64,000 bases of DNA from positions 5,940-69,939 of the forward strand of contig CAZIDY010000016.1 of NCBI GenBank assembly GCA_964538505.1. The letters run 5' to 3'. The position numbers and the translations under genes are program-made. The notes under the pieces were generated by a model that saw only the letters and a program-made list of their open reading frames with translations, had not been told where the DNA came from and ran no database searches. This stretch comes from Zeimonas sp964538505. GTDB taxonomy: Bacteria > Pseudomonadota > Gammaproteobacteria > Burkholderiales > Burkholderiaceae_E. Within the stretch, counting starts at the first letter, position 1. The number at the start of each line of letters is the position of its first letter. Positions 8,341 to 16,228 of the stretch are shown here, one piece after another.

Positions 8341-8358
8341 CCTGAAGAAGACCTGAAG
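8341..8358. promoter_or_regulatory. PmrA/OmpR-type direct-repeat box between eptA and the two-component operon
   Basis: CTGAAG-N5-CTGAAG occupies 8342–8358 on the plus strand; read on the other strand it is TTCAGG-N5-TTCAGG. The 6-5-6 arrangement matches the direct-repeat geometry of PmrA-type regulators. Reading right, TAACGT begins 11 bases further on and could be a -10 for the regulator gene at 8401. Reading left, TTCAAT lies 9 bases away but almost no leader would remain before the eptA ATG. It may serve both directions. Confidence 0.45.
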
Positions 8359-8400
8359 ACGGCCCGTGCTAACGTGAGATGCGCTCGAAAATGATCTCCC

Positions 8401-9057
8401 ATGCGACTGTTGCTGATCGAAGACGACGAGATCCTGGGTGAAGGGCTGGCCGAATTCCTGCGTGCGGAAGGGCATGCGGTCGACTGGTGCCGCAGCATCG
8501 ACCAGACGCTCGTCTACCGCAGCGAGCCCTACGACGCCTGGCTGATCGACTGGCAACTGCCCGACGGGTCGGGTCTCGACTGGCTGCGCTCGCGCCGCTC
8601 CCGAGGAGAGACGACCCCGGCACTGATGCTGACGGCGCGCGATCTGCTGCGCGACCGAATCGAGGGGCTGGACACCGGCGCGGATGACTATCTCGTGAAG
8701 CCCTTCGCACCGGAGGAACTGTCGGCGCGTCTTCGCGCGATCGGCAGGCGTCTGGCCGGAGTCGCCGCACCGCGACTGCGGCTGCCGGGTGGCGAGATCG
8801 ATCTGGTGGCTCGAACCGCGTATCTCGGCGACACCCGCGTCGAGCTGACTGCGCGCGAGTGGGGCGTGCTGGAGGCGCTCGCGTTGCGGCCGGGGCGGAT
8901 CGTTTCCAAGACCGACCTCGAGCGGGCCGTTCTGGGCTTCCAGTTCGACGTCGCAAGCAACGTGGTCGAGGTCCATGTGTCGAGCCTGCGTCGCAAGCTG
9001 GGGCGCGACGCGGTCGAGACGGTCCGCGGCCTCGGCTATCGCATCGGTTCGGCGTGA
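8401..9057 (+). CDS. PmrA/QseB-like response regulator
   Basis: This 218-residue OmpR-family regulator has a receiver domain with EDD at the start, phosphoacceptor Asp50 in AWLIDWQLPDG and the conserved lysine in VKPF, followed by a winged helix ending SSLRRKLGRDAVETVRGLGYRI. It is followed by its kinase with a GTGA start/stop overlap. Its position divergent from eptA and the ArnT-like gene is that expected of PmrA. A direct-repeat box lies 42 bases before the ATG. The name pmrA is likely by function, but qseB-like is not excluded on sequence alone. Confidence 0.9.
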   Translation: MRLLLIEDDEILGEGLAEFLRAEGHAVDWCRSIDQTLVYRSEPYDAWLIDWQLPDGSGLDWLRSRRSRGETTPALMLTARDLLRDRIEGLDTGADDYLVKPFAPEELSARLRAIGRRLAGVAAPRLRLPGGEIDLVARTAYLGDTRVELTAREWGVLEALALRPGRIVSKTDLERAVLGFQFDVASNVVEVHVSSLRRKLGRDAVETVRGLGYRIGSA

Positions 9058-10379
9058 GCCCCCGTCCGTCAATTCGCGCACGGCTGTCGCGGGCGATCCT
9101 CGCGTGGTCGGCGACATGGGGCGTGGCCGTTGCGGCGGTGATCATTCTCGCGGTTCCGCACGAAGTCGACGAACTGCTCGACGACACGCTGCAGTCGTCG
9201 GCCGAGATACTCGCGGTCCTGCTGGCGCCGCCTCACCGGGCTCTGCTGGCCGACGTATCGCATGCTCCCGACGCCGCGCCGCGGGAACGCCGTAGCTCCC
9301 TGTTTCCCGAGGACCGCTTCGCCTGGCAACTGGTGGGCGCCGACGGCGTCGTACGGCTGCGCTCTCCATTGGCGCCGAGCACCCCGCTTCGCGCCGCTGC
9401 TACCGTCGGCTTCAGCGATTCGCCCGAGTGGCGCGTGTACGGTGTCGTCCTGCCCGACGACGGAAGCACGCTCTATGTCGCCCAGACGATGGCAGAGCGC
9501 TCCGAAGCGGCGTTCGAGGCGGGCTCCAGTGCGGCGGTAGCAGCCCTCGGCGTCGGGCTGCTCGGGCACCTCTGGCTGCGGACGCGAGTACGACGAGAGC
9601 TCGCGCCGCTGGAGAAGCTGTCGCACCGACTTCGCACGCACGATCCAACGGTTGTCGGTGCAAGCCTCGGGGAGGCCGAACGCGAGGAGCTCGCGCCCCT
9701 GCAGGCGGCCATCGACGGATTGGGTCGACGGCTGGCCGATCGACTGGCGAGCGAACGGGCTTTCGCCGCCCATGCCGCGCATGCGCTTCGCACACCGTTG
9801 GCGGGCATCGATGCGCAACTCGCGATTGCGGTCCTGGAGAGCCCTGCGCAGGTCCGGCCCCGGATACAACGTGCGCGGGAAGCTGCTGCGCGCCTGCACC
9901 GCGTCGTGTCGGCATTGCTCACGCTGTTTCGCAGCAGCGCCGAAATCAGGCGCGAGTCCCTGGACCTTCGCGTTCTGATCGCGAAATTGCCTGTAGAAGG
10001 ATTGCAGGTCCAGGTGAACGGTAGTGGCTGGATCGAAGCCGACGCCGATCTGCTGGCGGCCGCGTTGTTGAACCTTATGGACAACGCGCTTCGCTACGGC
10101 GCACGACAGGTACGCATCGAAGTGATCGCTCCGGACACGGTTCGCGTGCACGACGACGGGCCGGGCGTCGACGCGTCGCGCCGTGTGCAATTGCAGGCAG
10201 CGATCGACGAAACGATCGAAGGCACGACTACAGGGCTGGGCCTGCGCCTCGCCGAGCTGATCGCGCGCGCCCACGGAGGGAGAGTGCATCTGCCGGAAGT
10301 GCCCAGCGGCTTTGCCGTGGACCTCATCCTCGGCCCTTCAGATCAGCTTGAGCGCTCGGCAGGCGCTGGCCACATTTGA
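9054..10379 (+). CDS. PmrB/QseC-like sensor histidine kinase
   Basis: The 441-residue kinase starts at a GTG that overlaps the regulator stop (GTGA). Earlier in-frame codons only shadow the regulator. Two transmembrane helices (about residues 17–34 and 157–173) flank a periplasmic region of roughly 120 residues. Then come the H box AHALRTPLAG with His243, the N box LLNLMDNALRYGA, G1 in VHDDGPGVD and G2 in TTGLGLRLAE. All catalytic motifs are present. As the partner of the regulator divergent from eptA it is expected to control lipid A modification. The periplasmic part has no obvious ExxE iron site, so the stimulus is uncertain. Confidence 0.9.
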   Translation: MSPRPSIRARLSRAILAWSATWGVAVAAVIILAVPHEVDELLDDTLQSSAEILAVLLAPPHRALLADVSHAPDAAPRERRSSLFPEDRFAWQLVGADGVVRLRSPLAPSTPLRAAATVGFSDSPEWRVYGVVLPDDGSTLYVAQTMAERSEAAFEAGSSAAVAALGVGLLGHLWLRTRVRRELAPLEKLSHRLRTHDPTVVGASLGEAEREELAPLQAAIDGLGRRLADRLASERAFAAHAAHALRTPLAGIDAQLAIAVLESPAQVRPRIQRAREAAARLHRVVSALLTLFRSSAEIRRESLDLRVLIAKLPVEGLQVQVNGSGWIEADADLLAAALLNLMDNALRYGARQVRIEVIAPDTVRVHDDGPGVDASRRVQLQAAIDETIEGTTTGLGLRLAELIARAHGGRVHLPEVPSGFAVDLILGPSDQLERSAGAGHI

Positions 10380-10411
10380 AGGTCTTCGCGCAGCGCCCGA
10401 AGCAGCTGATC

Positions 10412-10429
10412 CGGCAAGTGTAGACAGCG
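10412..10429. repeat. 18-bp sequence repeated exactly at 13147–13164 (copy 1)
   Basis: The 18 bases CGGCAAGTGTAGACAGCG occur here, about 140 bases before the DUF4148 gene, and again between the transporter and TetR genes. The core TGTAGACA has the form TGT-N2-ACA. Both copies are outside coding sequence as annotated. The remaining 190-base gap 10380–10569 holds no other recognisable gene. Confidence 0.5.
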
Positions 10430-10569
10430 ACACCGGTACCGGAAAGAAGCAGGGCCTTCCGGCGGGAACGTTTCGGTCGTTCATTCGTTCCAATGAGCAG
10501 GACGGTCATCTCCCGGTCTTGCGGTTCGCGAAGGACGCAGCCGCTTCCATTCGATGAAAGGAGTCTCTG

Positions 10570-10890
10570 ATGAACAGCCTTGCTGCCTGCATTGCCACGA
10601 TGTCGTTGGCGGTGATCGCCGCGCCGGCAGTCGCCGATGAACTGCGTTTCGTGAACAACGAAATCGGGTACGAAGTCGTCTATTCGCCGAGCGTGGTCAC
10701 GCGCGCAGAGGTCGCCGCCGAACTGCGTGAGGCGCAGCGTGATGGCGAAGTCGCGCAAAGCCATGAGTTTGCCCAGCCGCTCGAGCTCGTGCCGTCGGCG
10801 AAATCGCGTGAGCAGGTGCAGCGCGAAGCCGCCGCCATCAGCGAACGCGAACGTACCGCTCGCATGCTGCTGTACGCGCCGAATGCGTGA
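10570..10890 (+). CDS. Secreted DUF4148-family protein
   Basis: This 106-residue protein has a signal peptide (cleavage likely after APAVA, residue 22). Further along is the DUF4148 feature RAEVAAELREAQRDGEVAQ, a charged helical segment common in small exported proteins of Burkholderiales. The ATG follows a strong GAAAGGAG ribosome site. The function of the family is not known. It stands alone between the PmrB-like kinase and the convergent pcm gene, with a hairpin at its 3' end. No partner can be inferred. Confidence 0.8.
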   Translation: MNSLAACIATMSLAVIAAPAVADELRFVNNEIGYEVVYSPSVVTRAEVAAELREAQRDGEVAQSHEFAQPLELVPSAKSREQVQREAAAISERERTARMLLYAPNA

Positions 10891-10895
10891 TGACT

Positions 10896-10915
10896 GCGGG
10901 GCCGGCGGGCCCCGC
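10896..10915. terminator. Hairpin between convergent DUF4148 and pcm genes
   Basis: GCGGGGCC (10896–10903) pairs perfectly with GGCCCCGC (10908–10915) around a four-base loop. It lies five bases after the DUF4148 stop and eight before the end of pcm. It has no T-tract, so it may be a bidirectional stop or an mRNA 3'-end structure. Confidence 0.5.
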
Positions 10916-10923
10916 GCTTCGCT

Positions 10924-11667
10924 TCAGCGCCCGCGCGTGAGCGGCACGAAGCGCACCTGCAACAGCTTGCTCGTCAGCGTGCGGCCGTCCGGTTCCTTGC
11001 GCATCAGCAGAAGATGCTGGATCCCGCCCTGCGGCCCCACCGGTGCGATCAGACGGCCACCGGGCGCAAGTTGATCGATCAGCGGCTGCGGCACTTCCGG
11101 CGGTGCGGCGGTCAGCAGGATGCCGTCGAACGGTGCGGCTTCGGGCCAGCCGAGGTAGCCGTCGCCGATCCGTACTTCGATGTTCGTGTAGCCGAGCTCG
11201 CGCAGCCGCTCGGCAGCCTGTTCGCCGAGCGGCGGTACGATCTCGATCGTATGCACGCGTGCCACGAGGTGGGCGAGCACCGCGGCCTGGTAACCCGAGC
11301 CCGTGCCGATCTCCAGCACCCGATCCTCGGGTTGCAGATCGAGCAGCTGCGTCATCAACGCAACGATGAAAGGCTGCGAGATCGTCTGGCCATGCCCGAT
11401 CGGCAGGGGTCGGTTGGCGTAGGCGGATTCGGCCCAATGCGACGGCACGAAGCGGTGGCGTGGCACGAGGGCGATCGCGGCACGGACCGCCGGATCGAGC
11501 TGCTCGAGGCGCGTCGCCGACGCCGTCAGCCGAAAGTCGTTCTCGATTTCGGCGAGCATGGCCGCCCGCGCTTTCTCGTACGGATCCCCTGCATCGGCTG
11601 TCGAGACCGAAGCCGGGAAGCAGAGCGCCATGCCGCCCGCGAAGAAGCGGCGTCTGGAAAAGGTCAT
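10924..11667 (-). CDS. pcm: Exported protein-L-isoaspartate O-methyltransferase
   Basis: The enzyme methylates isoaspartyl residues in damaged proteins using S-adenosylmethionine. The family is seen in VPRHRFVP, PIGHGQTISQPFIVALM, the SAM motif VLEIGTGSGYQAAVLA and LAPGGRLIAPVG. It has 247 residues, longer than usual cytoplasmic forms because of an N-terminal extension MTFSRRRFFAGGMALCF ending in an ASVSTADA cleavage site. This is a twin-arginine-like signal, so the protein is predicted to be periplasmic. The ATG used starts this signal; the frame runs 84 codons further upstream into the neighbouring gene without support. Context gives no partner. Confidence 0.9.
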   Translation of the reverse strand: MTFSRRRFFAGGMALCFPASVSTADAGDPYEKARAAMLAEIENDFRLTASATRLEQLDPAVRAAIALVPRHRFVPSHWAESAYANRPLPIGHGQTISQPFIVALMTQLLDLQPEDRVLEIGTGSGYQAAVLAHLVARVHTIEIVPPLGEQAAERLRELGYTNIEVRIGDGYLGWPEAAPFDGILLTAAPPEVPQPLIDQLAPGGRLIAPVGPQGGIQHLLLMRKEPDGRTLTSKLLQVRFVPLTRGR

Positions 11668-11698
11668 GCGGATCGTCCCGCTTCGTCGAATCGATGCG

Positions 11699-13060
11699 TC
11701 ATGTCGGCGGCGCGCCGTCGACGTACTCATCATGTTCCTGCATTCGCGGGTTGGTTCGCGATTCGGCCCTGCGCGCGTGGTTGCGTTGCGCGTGTCCAAG
11801 CCACAGACCGAGCCCCATCCAGACCAGCGCAAGCGGCACTGCAAACGACGCGAGTGCGCCCAGCCCCGTGCCCAATCGCCCCAGCATGCCTTCGGTCTGC
11901 GCGCCGAGCACGTCGCCACCGCGGTAGACGAAGGTGTCGATGAACGCTTTCGCCTTGTAGCGATCGGCGCGCGAGACGACGGTGAAGAGCGTCTCGCGCG
12001 CGGGGCGCATGATGCCCCGCTGCACGGCGCGGAAGGTCGCCTCGAAGGCGACGAGCGCCGCCAGCGAGCCGACGATGGCCAGGCCGATGAAGCCCAGCGC
12101 CGCGGTGAGCGGCAGCAGCGCCAGGGTCATCGCCACGCCGAGCCGCTTCATCAGCTGGCCGGTGACCACCGCCTGCAGCACGAGCGTCGCCGCCTGCGTG
12201 AGCATGTCGATGCGCGCGAAGATCGTCGTGCGCAGGTCGAGATCGCTGTCCAATGCAGCCACCATCTGCAGGCGCGTGAAGTAGAGGAAGGTGACGATCA
12301 CCGCGAGGATCAATACGTAGGCGCAGATCGCCAGCAGGTAGGGCGAGCGGGACACCGCCTGCAAGCCTTCCCAGGCGCTGCCGCCGATCACCGATCGTTC
12401 GACCTGTGCGCGCGTGCCGGCGCTTTCTTCGGCCGCGAGATGCTGCCGCTCGCCGGGAAGGCGCGTGAGCCACCACGCTGCACCGAGCGCCAGCACGAGG
12501 AAGGCGGCGGCGATGAGCAGCAGTGCCGGCGTGCCGAAGGGTCTGGCGAGCAGGCTCGCCAGCCACGGACCGACGATCGCGCCGAGCGTTCCGCCGACGG
12601 CGATCGCGCCGAACAGGCGCTTGCTCTGCTCGAGCGAGAAGCGGTCGGCCATCAGCGCCCAGAACAGCATCGTGGAGAACAGGTTGAAGACGCTGAACCA
12701 GACGTAGAACACCTGGCCCGTGCGCTCGCCGATCTGCGCCGGAGCCAGTACGAGCAATGCGTAAAAGGCGACCAGGCCGCACGCGAAGAAGAGGTAGGTC
12801 GCGTTGATGAAGGCCAGTCGGCGGAAGCGGCTGACGAGCAAGCCGAACAGCGGGTTGGCCAGCAGCGTCACGACGGCGGTGCCGACGAACAGCCAGCGGA
12901 TCGCCTCGATGCCGCGTTGCATGCCGAGCGCTTCGCGTGCGGGCCGCACGACCATCAGCGCCGTGAGCACGCAGAAGAAGAACAGCCCCGCGACGACCGT
13001 CGGAGCGATTTCCCCGCGGCGCACGTTGGCGAAACGCTGGAGCAGGGCGGCGGGTCTCAA
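11699..13060 (-). CDS. Npt1/Npt2-like MFS transporter
   Basis: This is a polytopic membrane protein of about 453 residues with roughly twelve helices. It resembles the proteobacterial group often annotated as NTP/NDP-exchange or MFS transporters (RRGEIAPTVVAGLFFF, VVRPAREALGM, the loop SLEQSKRLFGAIAVGGTLGAI, and QRGIMRPARETLF). The substrate is unknown and nucleotide transport should not be assumed. The TTG at 13060 begins where homologues begin; a GTG at 13177 would add 39 residues that look non-coding. The gene is divergent from a TetR regulator and may be controlled by the palindrome between them. The C-terminal tail is hydrophilic. Confidence 0.82.
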   Translation of the reverse strand: MRPAALLQRFANVRRGEIAPTVVAGLFFFCVLTALMVVRPAREALGMQRGIEAIRWLFVGTAVVTLLANPLFGLLVSRFRRLAFINATYLFFACGLVAFYALLVLAPAQIGERTGQVFYVWFSVFNLFSTMLFWALMADRFSLEQSKRLFGAIAVGGTLGAIVGPWLASLLARPFGTPALLLIAAAFLVLALGAAWWLTRLPGERQHLAAEESAGTRAQVERSVIGGSAWEGLQAVSRSPYLLAICAYVLILAVIVTFLYFTRLQMVAALDSDLDLRTTIFARIDMLTQAATLVLQAVVTGQLMKRLGVAMTLALLPLTAALGFIGLAIVGSLAALVAFEATFRAVQRGIMRPARETLFTVVSRADRYKAKAFIDTFVYRGGDVLGAQTEGMLGRLGTGLGALASFAVPLALVWMGLGLWLGHAQRNHARRAESRTNPRMQEHDEYVDGAPPT

Positions 13061-13146
13061 GTTAGCCGTACCAGATACAGGAAGCGTTTCGTGGCTGAAA
13101 CCTGCTCTCGAGCAGCGTCCTCGCTGCTGCCAGGTCAAGCAGGACT

Positions 13147-13164
13147 CGGCAAGTGTAGACAGCG
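13147..13164. repeat. 18-bp sequence repeated exactly at 10412–10429 (copy 2)
   Basis: This is the second exact copy of CGGCAAGTGTAGACAGCG, located in the region between the transporter and the TetR gene, about 30 bases from the TetR operator. An isolated GTGTAGACAG also occurs at 21644–21653 but inside a coding gene. Confidence 0.5.
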
Positions 13165-13194
13165 GCGAACTGGACACGAGGCAAACAGTCCGCT

Positions 13195-13218
13195 AAGATA
13201 GTAATAGATCACTATCTT
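13195..13218. promoter_or_regulatory. Palindromic operator, probably for the adjacent TetR regulator
   Basis: AAGATAGT (13195–13202) and ACTATCTT (13211–13218) are perfect inverted arms separated by eight bases. It stands out as AT-rich in a GC-rich region. It ends 12 bases before the GTG of the TetR gene, where binding would block its own operon and possibly the divergent transporter. Arm length and spacing fit TetR-family operators. Confidence 0.6.
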
Positions 13219-13230
13219 TTACTGGGCACC

Positions 13231-13839
13231 GTGGACAACCGCTCGAAGAATCTGCCGGCCGACGAGAGGCGCGCGCTCACCGTCACGACGGTCGTCGATC
13301 TGGCCGCCGAACAGAACCCCAGCGAAATCACGACGTCGGCGATCGCCGCACGCATGCAGGTGACGCAGGGTGCGCTGTTTCGGCACTTCCCGAGCAAGGA
13401 CGCGATCTGGCAGGCGGTGATGGAGTGGGTGGCCGAGCGGCTGATCGAACGGATCGAACGAGCGGCGCGCGACGCGGCATCGCCGCTTGCGTCGCTCGAA
13501 GCGATGTTCTTCGCGCACGTCGAGTTCCTCGCAGAGCATCCGGGTGTGCCGCGAATGCTGTTCGGTGAACTGCAGCGTGCGGGCGGTACCAGTGCGAAGC
13601 GCGCCGTACAGGTGCTGCTCGGACGTTATCGCGATCGACTCGTCGTCCTGCTCGAACAGGGCAAGTCGCAACGCGAACTCGACGCGAAACTCGATACCGC
13701 TGCCGCCGCGATTCTTTTCATCGGCACGATTCAGGGGCTGGTGATGCAATCGCTGGTGGCCGACGACGTGAGGCTGATCCGGCGCGAAGCGCCGGGCGCG
13801 TTCGCAATCTATCGGCGCGGCATCGCGCGTGCACGATGA
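13231..13839 (+). CDS. TetR-family repressor of the ABC efflux operon
   Basis: The 202-residue protein starts at GTG. Its helix-turn-helix is TTSAIAARMQVTQGALFRHF, followed by PSKDAIW, then a helical effector domain. The stop overlaps the start of the adaptor gene (ATGA), so it is the first gene of the export operon. A 24-base palindrome lies directly upstream and is its likely operator. It resembles the truncated TetR at 1–514, suggesting duplication of a regulator type within the region. The ligand is presumably an exported compound but cannot be named. Confidence 0.88.
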   Translation: MDNRSKNLPADERRALTVTTVVDLAAEQNPSEITTSAIAARMQVTQGALFRHFPSKDAIWQAVMEWVAERLIERIERAARDAASPLASLEAMFFAHVEFLAEHPGVPRMLFGELQRAGGTSAKRAVQVLLGRYRDRLVVLLEQGKSQRELDAKLDTAAAAILFIGTIQGLVMQSLVADDVRLIRREAPGAFAIYRRGIARAR

Positions 13840-15029
13840 AGCGGCCCCTCGTCCGACGCCGCACGCTGGCGTTCGCCGGTGTACTCGCGCTGCTGCTCGC
13901 GTCATTTGCGGGGGTCGTCATGCGCTCGGGGCCGCTCGCCCGGGTTCCGGTGACGACGACGATCGTCGGCAGCGTCGCGGTGGCGCCCGCGCTGTACGGG
14001 ATCGGCATCGTCGAATCGCGCTACACGTATCGGATCGGTCCTGTGCAGGCAGGCCGCCTGGGACGCGTGCTCGTCGACGTGGGGGACACCGTGCGCGCCG
14101 GTCAGTTGCTCGGCGAGATGGACCCCGTCGACCTGGATCAGCGCGTCGATGCATACCGCGCGGCACTCGAGCGCGCGCGCGCCGGCGTGTCGAGTGCGCA
14201 AGCGCAGGAAGCGGACATGTCGGCGCGTCGCCAGTACGCCGAGACGCAGGCGCGCCGCTACGAGAAGCTGCTGCAGGCGCGCTCGATCAGCGACGAAGCG
14301 GCCGAGGCGCGACGGCACGAACAGCGGCTGGCCGAAGCAGGTCTGCTGGCCGCACGCGCGAATCTCGACGGCGCCCGTCGTGAACTCGAGCGGGCGCGCG
14401 CCGAGCTCGACGGTGCGCTGCGCCAGCGCGCCGACATGCGCCTGGTCGCTCCGGTCGACGGACTGGTCGCAGCGCGCAGCGCCGATCCCGGCACCTCGCT
14501 CGTCGCGGGCCAGTGGGTTCTCGAAGTGATCGACCCGGCGAGCCTGTGGATCAATGCGCGCTTCGACCAGTTGCGTGCAGGCGGCCTGCGCGGTGATCTG
14601 CCCGCGCGAGTGACCCTGCGTTCGCGCGGCGACGAGGCGCTCGCCGCGCGCGTCGTGCGCGTCGAACCGAAAGCGGACGCGGTTACCGAGGAGCTTCTGG
14701 CGAAAGTCGTTCTCGAAGACATTCCCCGGCCGCTTCCGTCGATCGGCGAGTTGGCCGAGGTGTCGGTCGAGCTGCCCCCGCTCGACCCGCGTCCCACCGT
14801 GCCCAACGCGAGCGTGCACCGGAACGACGGAGAGCTTGGCGTGTGGATCGTCGAGGCAAGCGCGCTGAAATTCGCGCCGGTGCGCGTGGGCGCCTCCGAC
14901 CTCGACGGGCGCACGCAGATCCTCGACGGGCTGCAAGGCGGCGAGAGCGTCGTCGTGTACAGCCACACGATGCTCGACACGCGTACCCGGATCAGCGTCG
15001 TCGACCGGGTGCACGGAGTGTCGCCGTGA
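13836..15029 (+). CDS. HlyD-family periplasmic adaptor of a tripartite ABC exporter
   Basis: The protein has 397 residues. An N-terminal signal anchor (about residues 10–30) is followed by a lipoyl/barrel-sandwich half (GRLGRVLVDVGDTVRAGQLLGEMD), a long coiled coil of about 100 residues rich in Ala, Arg and Glu, the second lipoyl half (RLVAPVDGLVAARSADPGTS) and a beta-barrel. It bridges the inner-membrane FtsX-like permease and the outer-membrane factor encoded downstream. The start overlaps the TetR stop and the end overlaps the permease GTG. The set resembles MacAB/DevBCA-type exporters; the substrate is unknown. Confidence 0.88.
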   Translation: MKRPLVRRRTLAFAGVLALLLASFAGVVMRSGPLARVPVTTTIVGSVAVAPALYGIGIVESRYTYRIGPVQAGRLGRVLVDVGDTVRAGQLLGEMDPVDLDQRVDAYRAALERARAGVSSAQAQEADMSARRQYAETQARRYEKLLQARSISDEAAEARRHEQRLAEAGLLAARANLDGARRELERARAELDGALRQRADMRLVAPVDGLVAARSADPGTSLVAGQWVLEVIDPASLWINARFDQLRAGGLRGDLPARVTLRSRGDEALAARVVRVEPKADAVTEELLAKVVLEDIPRPLPSIGELAEVSVELPPLDPRPTVPNASVHRNDGELGVWIVEASALKFAPVRVGASDLDGRTQILDGLQGGESVVVYSHTMLDTRTRISVVDRVHGVSP

Positions 15030-16228
15030 TCAGCCTCGCCGGCCGCGACATCCTGCAGGCGTGGGGGAAGTTCGTCTTCACCGGCGTCGGACTCGGGCTT
15101 CTGATCGGCGCGACGCTGACCATGGCCGGCGTCTACCGCGGCATGGTCGACGACGCGCGCGTACTGCTCGGCAGCAGCGGCACCGACCTGTGGGTCGTCC
15201 AGCGCGACACGCTCGGCCCGTACGCCGAAGCGTCGAGCGTGTACGACGACACGTGGCGTGCAATCGCTTCGATTCCCGGCGTCGCGCGCGCCGCCAATGT
15301 CACGTACCAGACGATGCAGGTGCGCCGCGGCGAGCGCGACGTGCGGAGCATGGTCGTCGGCGTCGTTCCCGCAGGGCCCGGCGAACCCGGTCAGCCCGGC
15401 CATCTGGTCGCGGGTCGACACCTCACGCGCAATCATTACGAAGCGGTTGCCGATGCGGCCACCGGGTTCCGGCTGGGCGAAGAAATCCGGATTCGCCGCA
15501 ACGACTACGTCGTCGTCGGACTGACGCGGCGCATGGTTTCATCGAGCGGCGACCCGATGATCTTCGTTGCGCTGAAGGACGCGCAGCAGGCGCAGTTCCT
15601 GAAGGACAACGACGCGATCGTGCGTCAACGCCGTCGCACCGCGGCCAATCCGGCGTTCGACCTGCCCGGTGCACCGGGCGTGCTCGACGCGGTGATCGCC
15701 TCGCAGAGCGTCAACCCGTACGTCAACGCGGTGCTGGTGCAGCTCGCGCCCGGCTACGCGGCCGAGGACGTCGCCGATCCGATCCGGCGCTGGAAGCGGC
15801 TGCAGGTCTATACGCGCGCGCAGATGGAAGACATCCTGATCGGCAAGCTCATTGCGACGTCGGCGCGGCAGATCGGCCTGTTTCTCGTCATTCTCGCCAT
15901 CGTCAGCGCGGCGATCGTCGCGTTCATCATCTACACGCTGACGATGGCCAAGATCCGCGAGATCGCCGTACTCAAGCTGATCGGCACGAAGAACAGCACG
16001 ATCTCGTGGATGATCCTTCAGCAGGCGCTCGGGCTCGGCGTGATCGGCATCATCGTCGGCAAGCTCGCGGCGACGCTGTGGGCGCCGGTCTTCCCGAGGA
16101 ACGTGCTGCTGGAAACCGGCGATGCCGCGCGTGCCCTCGGCGCGGTTCTCGTCATCTGCGTGCTGGCGAGTGTCGTCGCGATTCGCGCCGCGCTGAAAGT
16201 CGACCCTGCGGAGGCGGTCGGTGGCTGA
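15026..16228 (+). CDS. FtsX/MacB-type ABC permease
   Basis: This 400-residue permease starts at a GTG overlapping the adaptor stop (GTGA); codons further upstream in frame belong to the adaptor shadow. One transmembrane helix lies near residues 17–37, followed by a large periplasmic domain of about 230 residues. Three helices sit at the C-terminus, with the FtsX signature around EIAVLKLIGTKNSTISWMIL. The ATPase is encoded separately downstream, overlapping by eight bases. It works with the adaptor and outer-membrane factor to push substrates from the periplasm or inner membrane outward. Confidence 0.9.
   Translation: MISLAGRDILQAWGKFVFTGVGLGLLIGATLTMAGVYRGMVDDARVLLGSSGTDLWVVQRDTLGPYAEASSVYDDTWRAIASIPGVARAANVTYQTMQVRRGERDVRSMVVGVVPAGPGEPGQPGHLVAGRHLTRNHYEAVADAATGFRLGEEIRIRRNDYVVVGLTRRMVSSSGDPMIFVALKDAQQAQFLKDNDAIVRQRRRTAANPAFDLPGAPGVLDAVIASQSVNPYVNAVLVQLAPGYAAEDVADPIRRWKRLQVYTRAQMEDILIGKLIATSARQIGLFLVILAIVSAAIVAFIIYTLTMAKIREIAVLKLIGTKNSTISWMILQQALGLGVIGIIVGKLAATLWAPVFPRNVLLETGDAARALGAVLVICVLASVVAIRAALKVDPAEAVGG

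Noticed and set aside
5109..8498. An 1129-codon open frame joining eptA-antisense sequence to the ArnT-like protein
   Set aside because: Everything before the ATG at 6611 is out-of-frame shadow of eptA; homology begins exactly at that ATG.
11558..13201. A 547-codon plus-strand open frame opposite the Npt/MFS transporter
   Set aside because: Composition is antisense-like and there is no family resemblance; the minus-strand protein has regular transmembrane helices.
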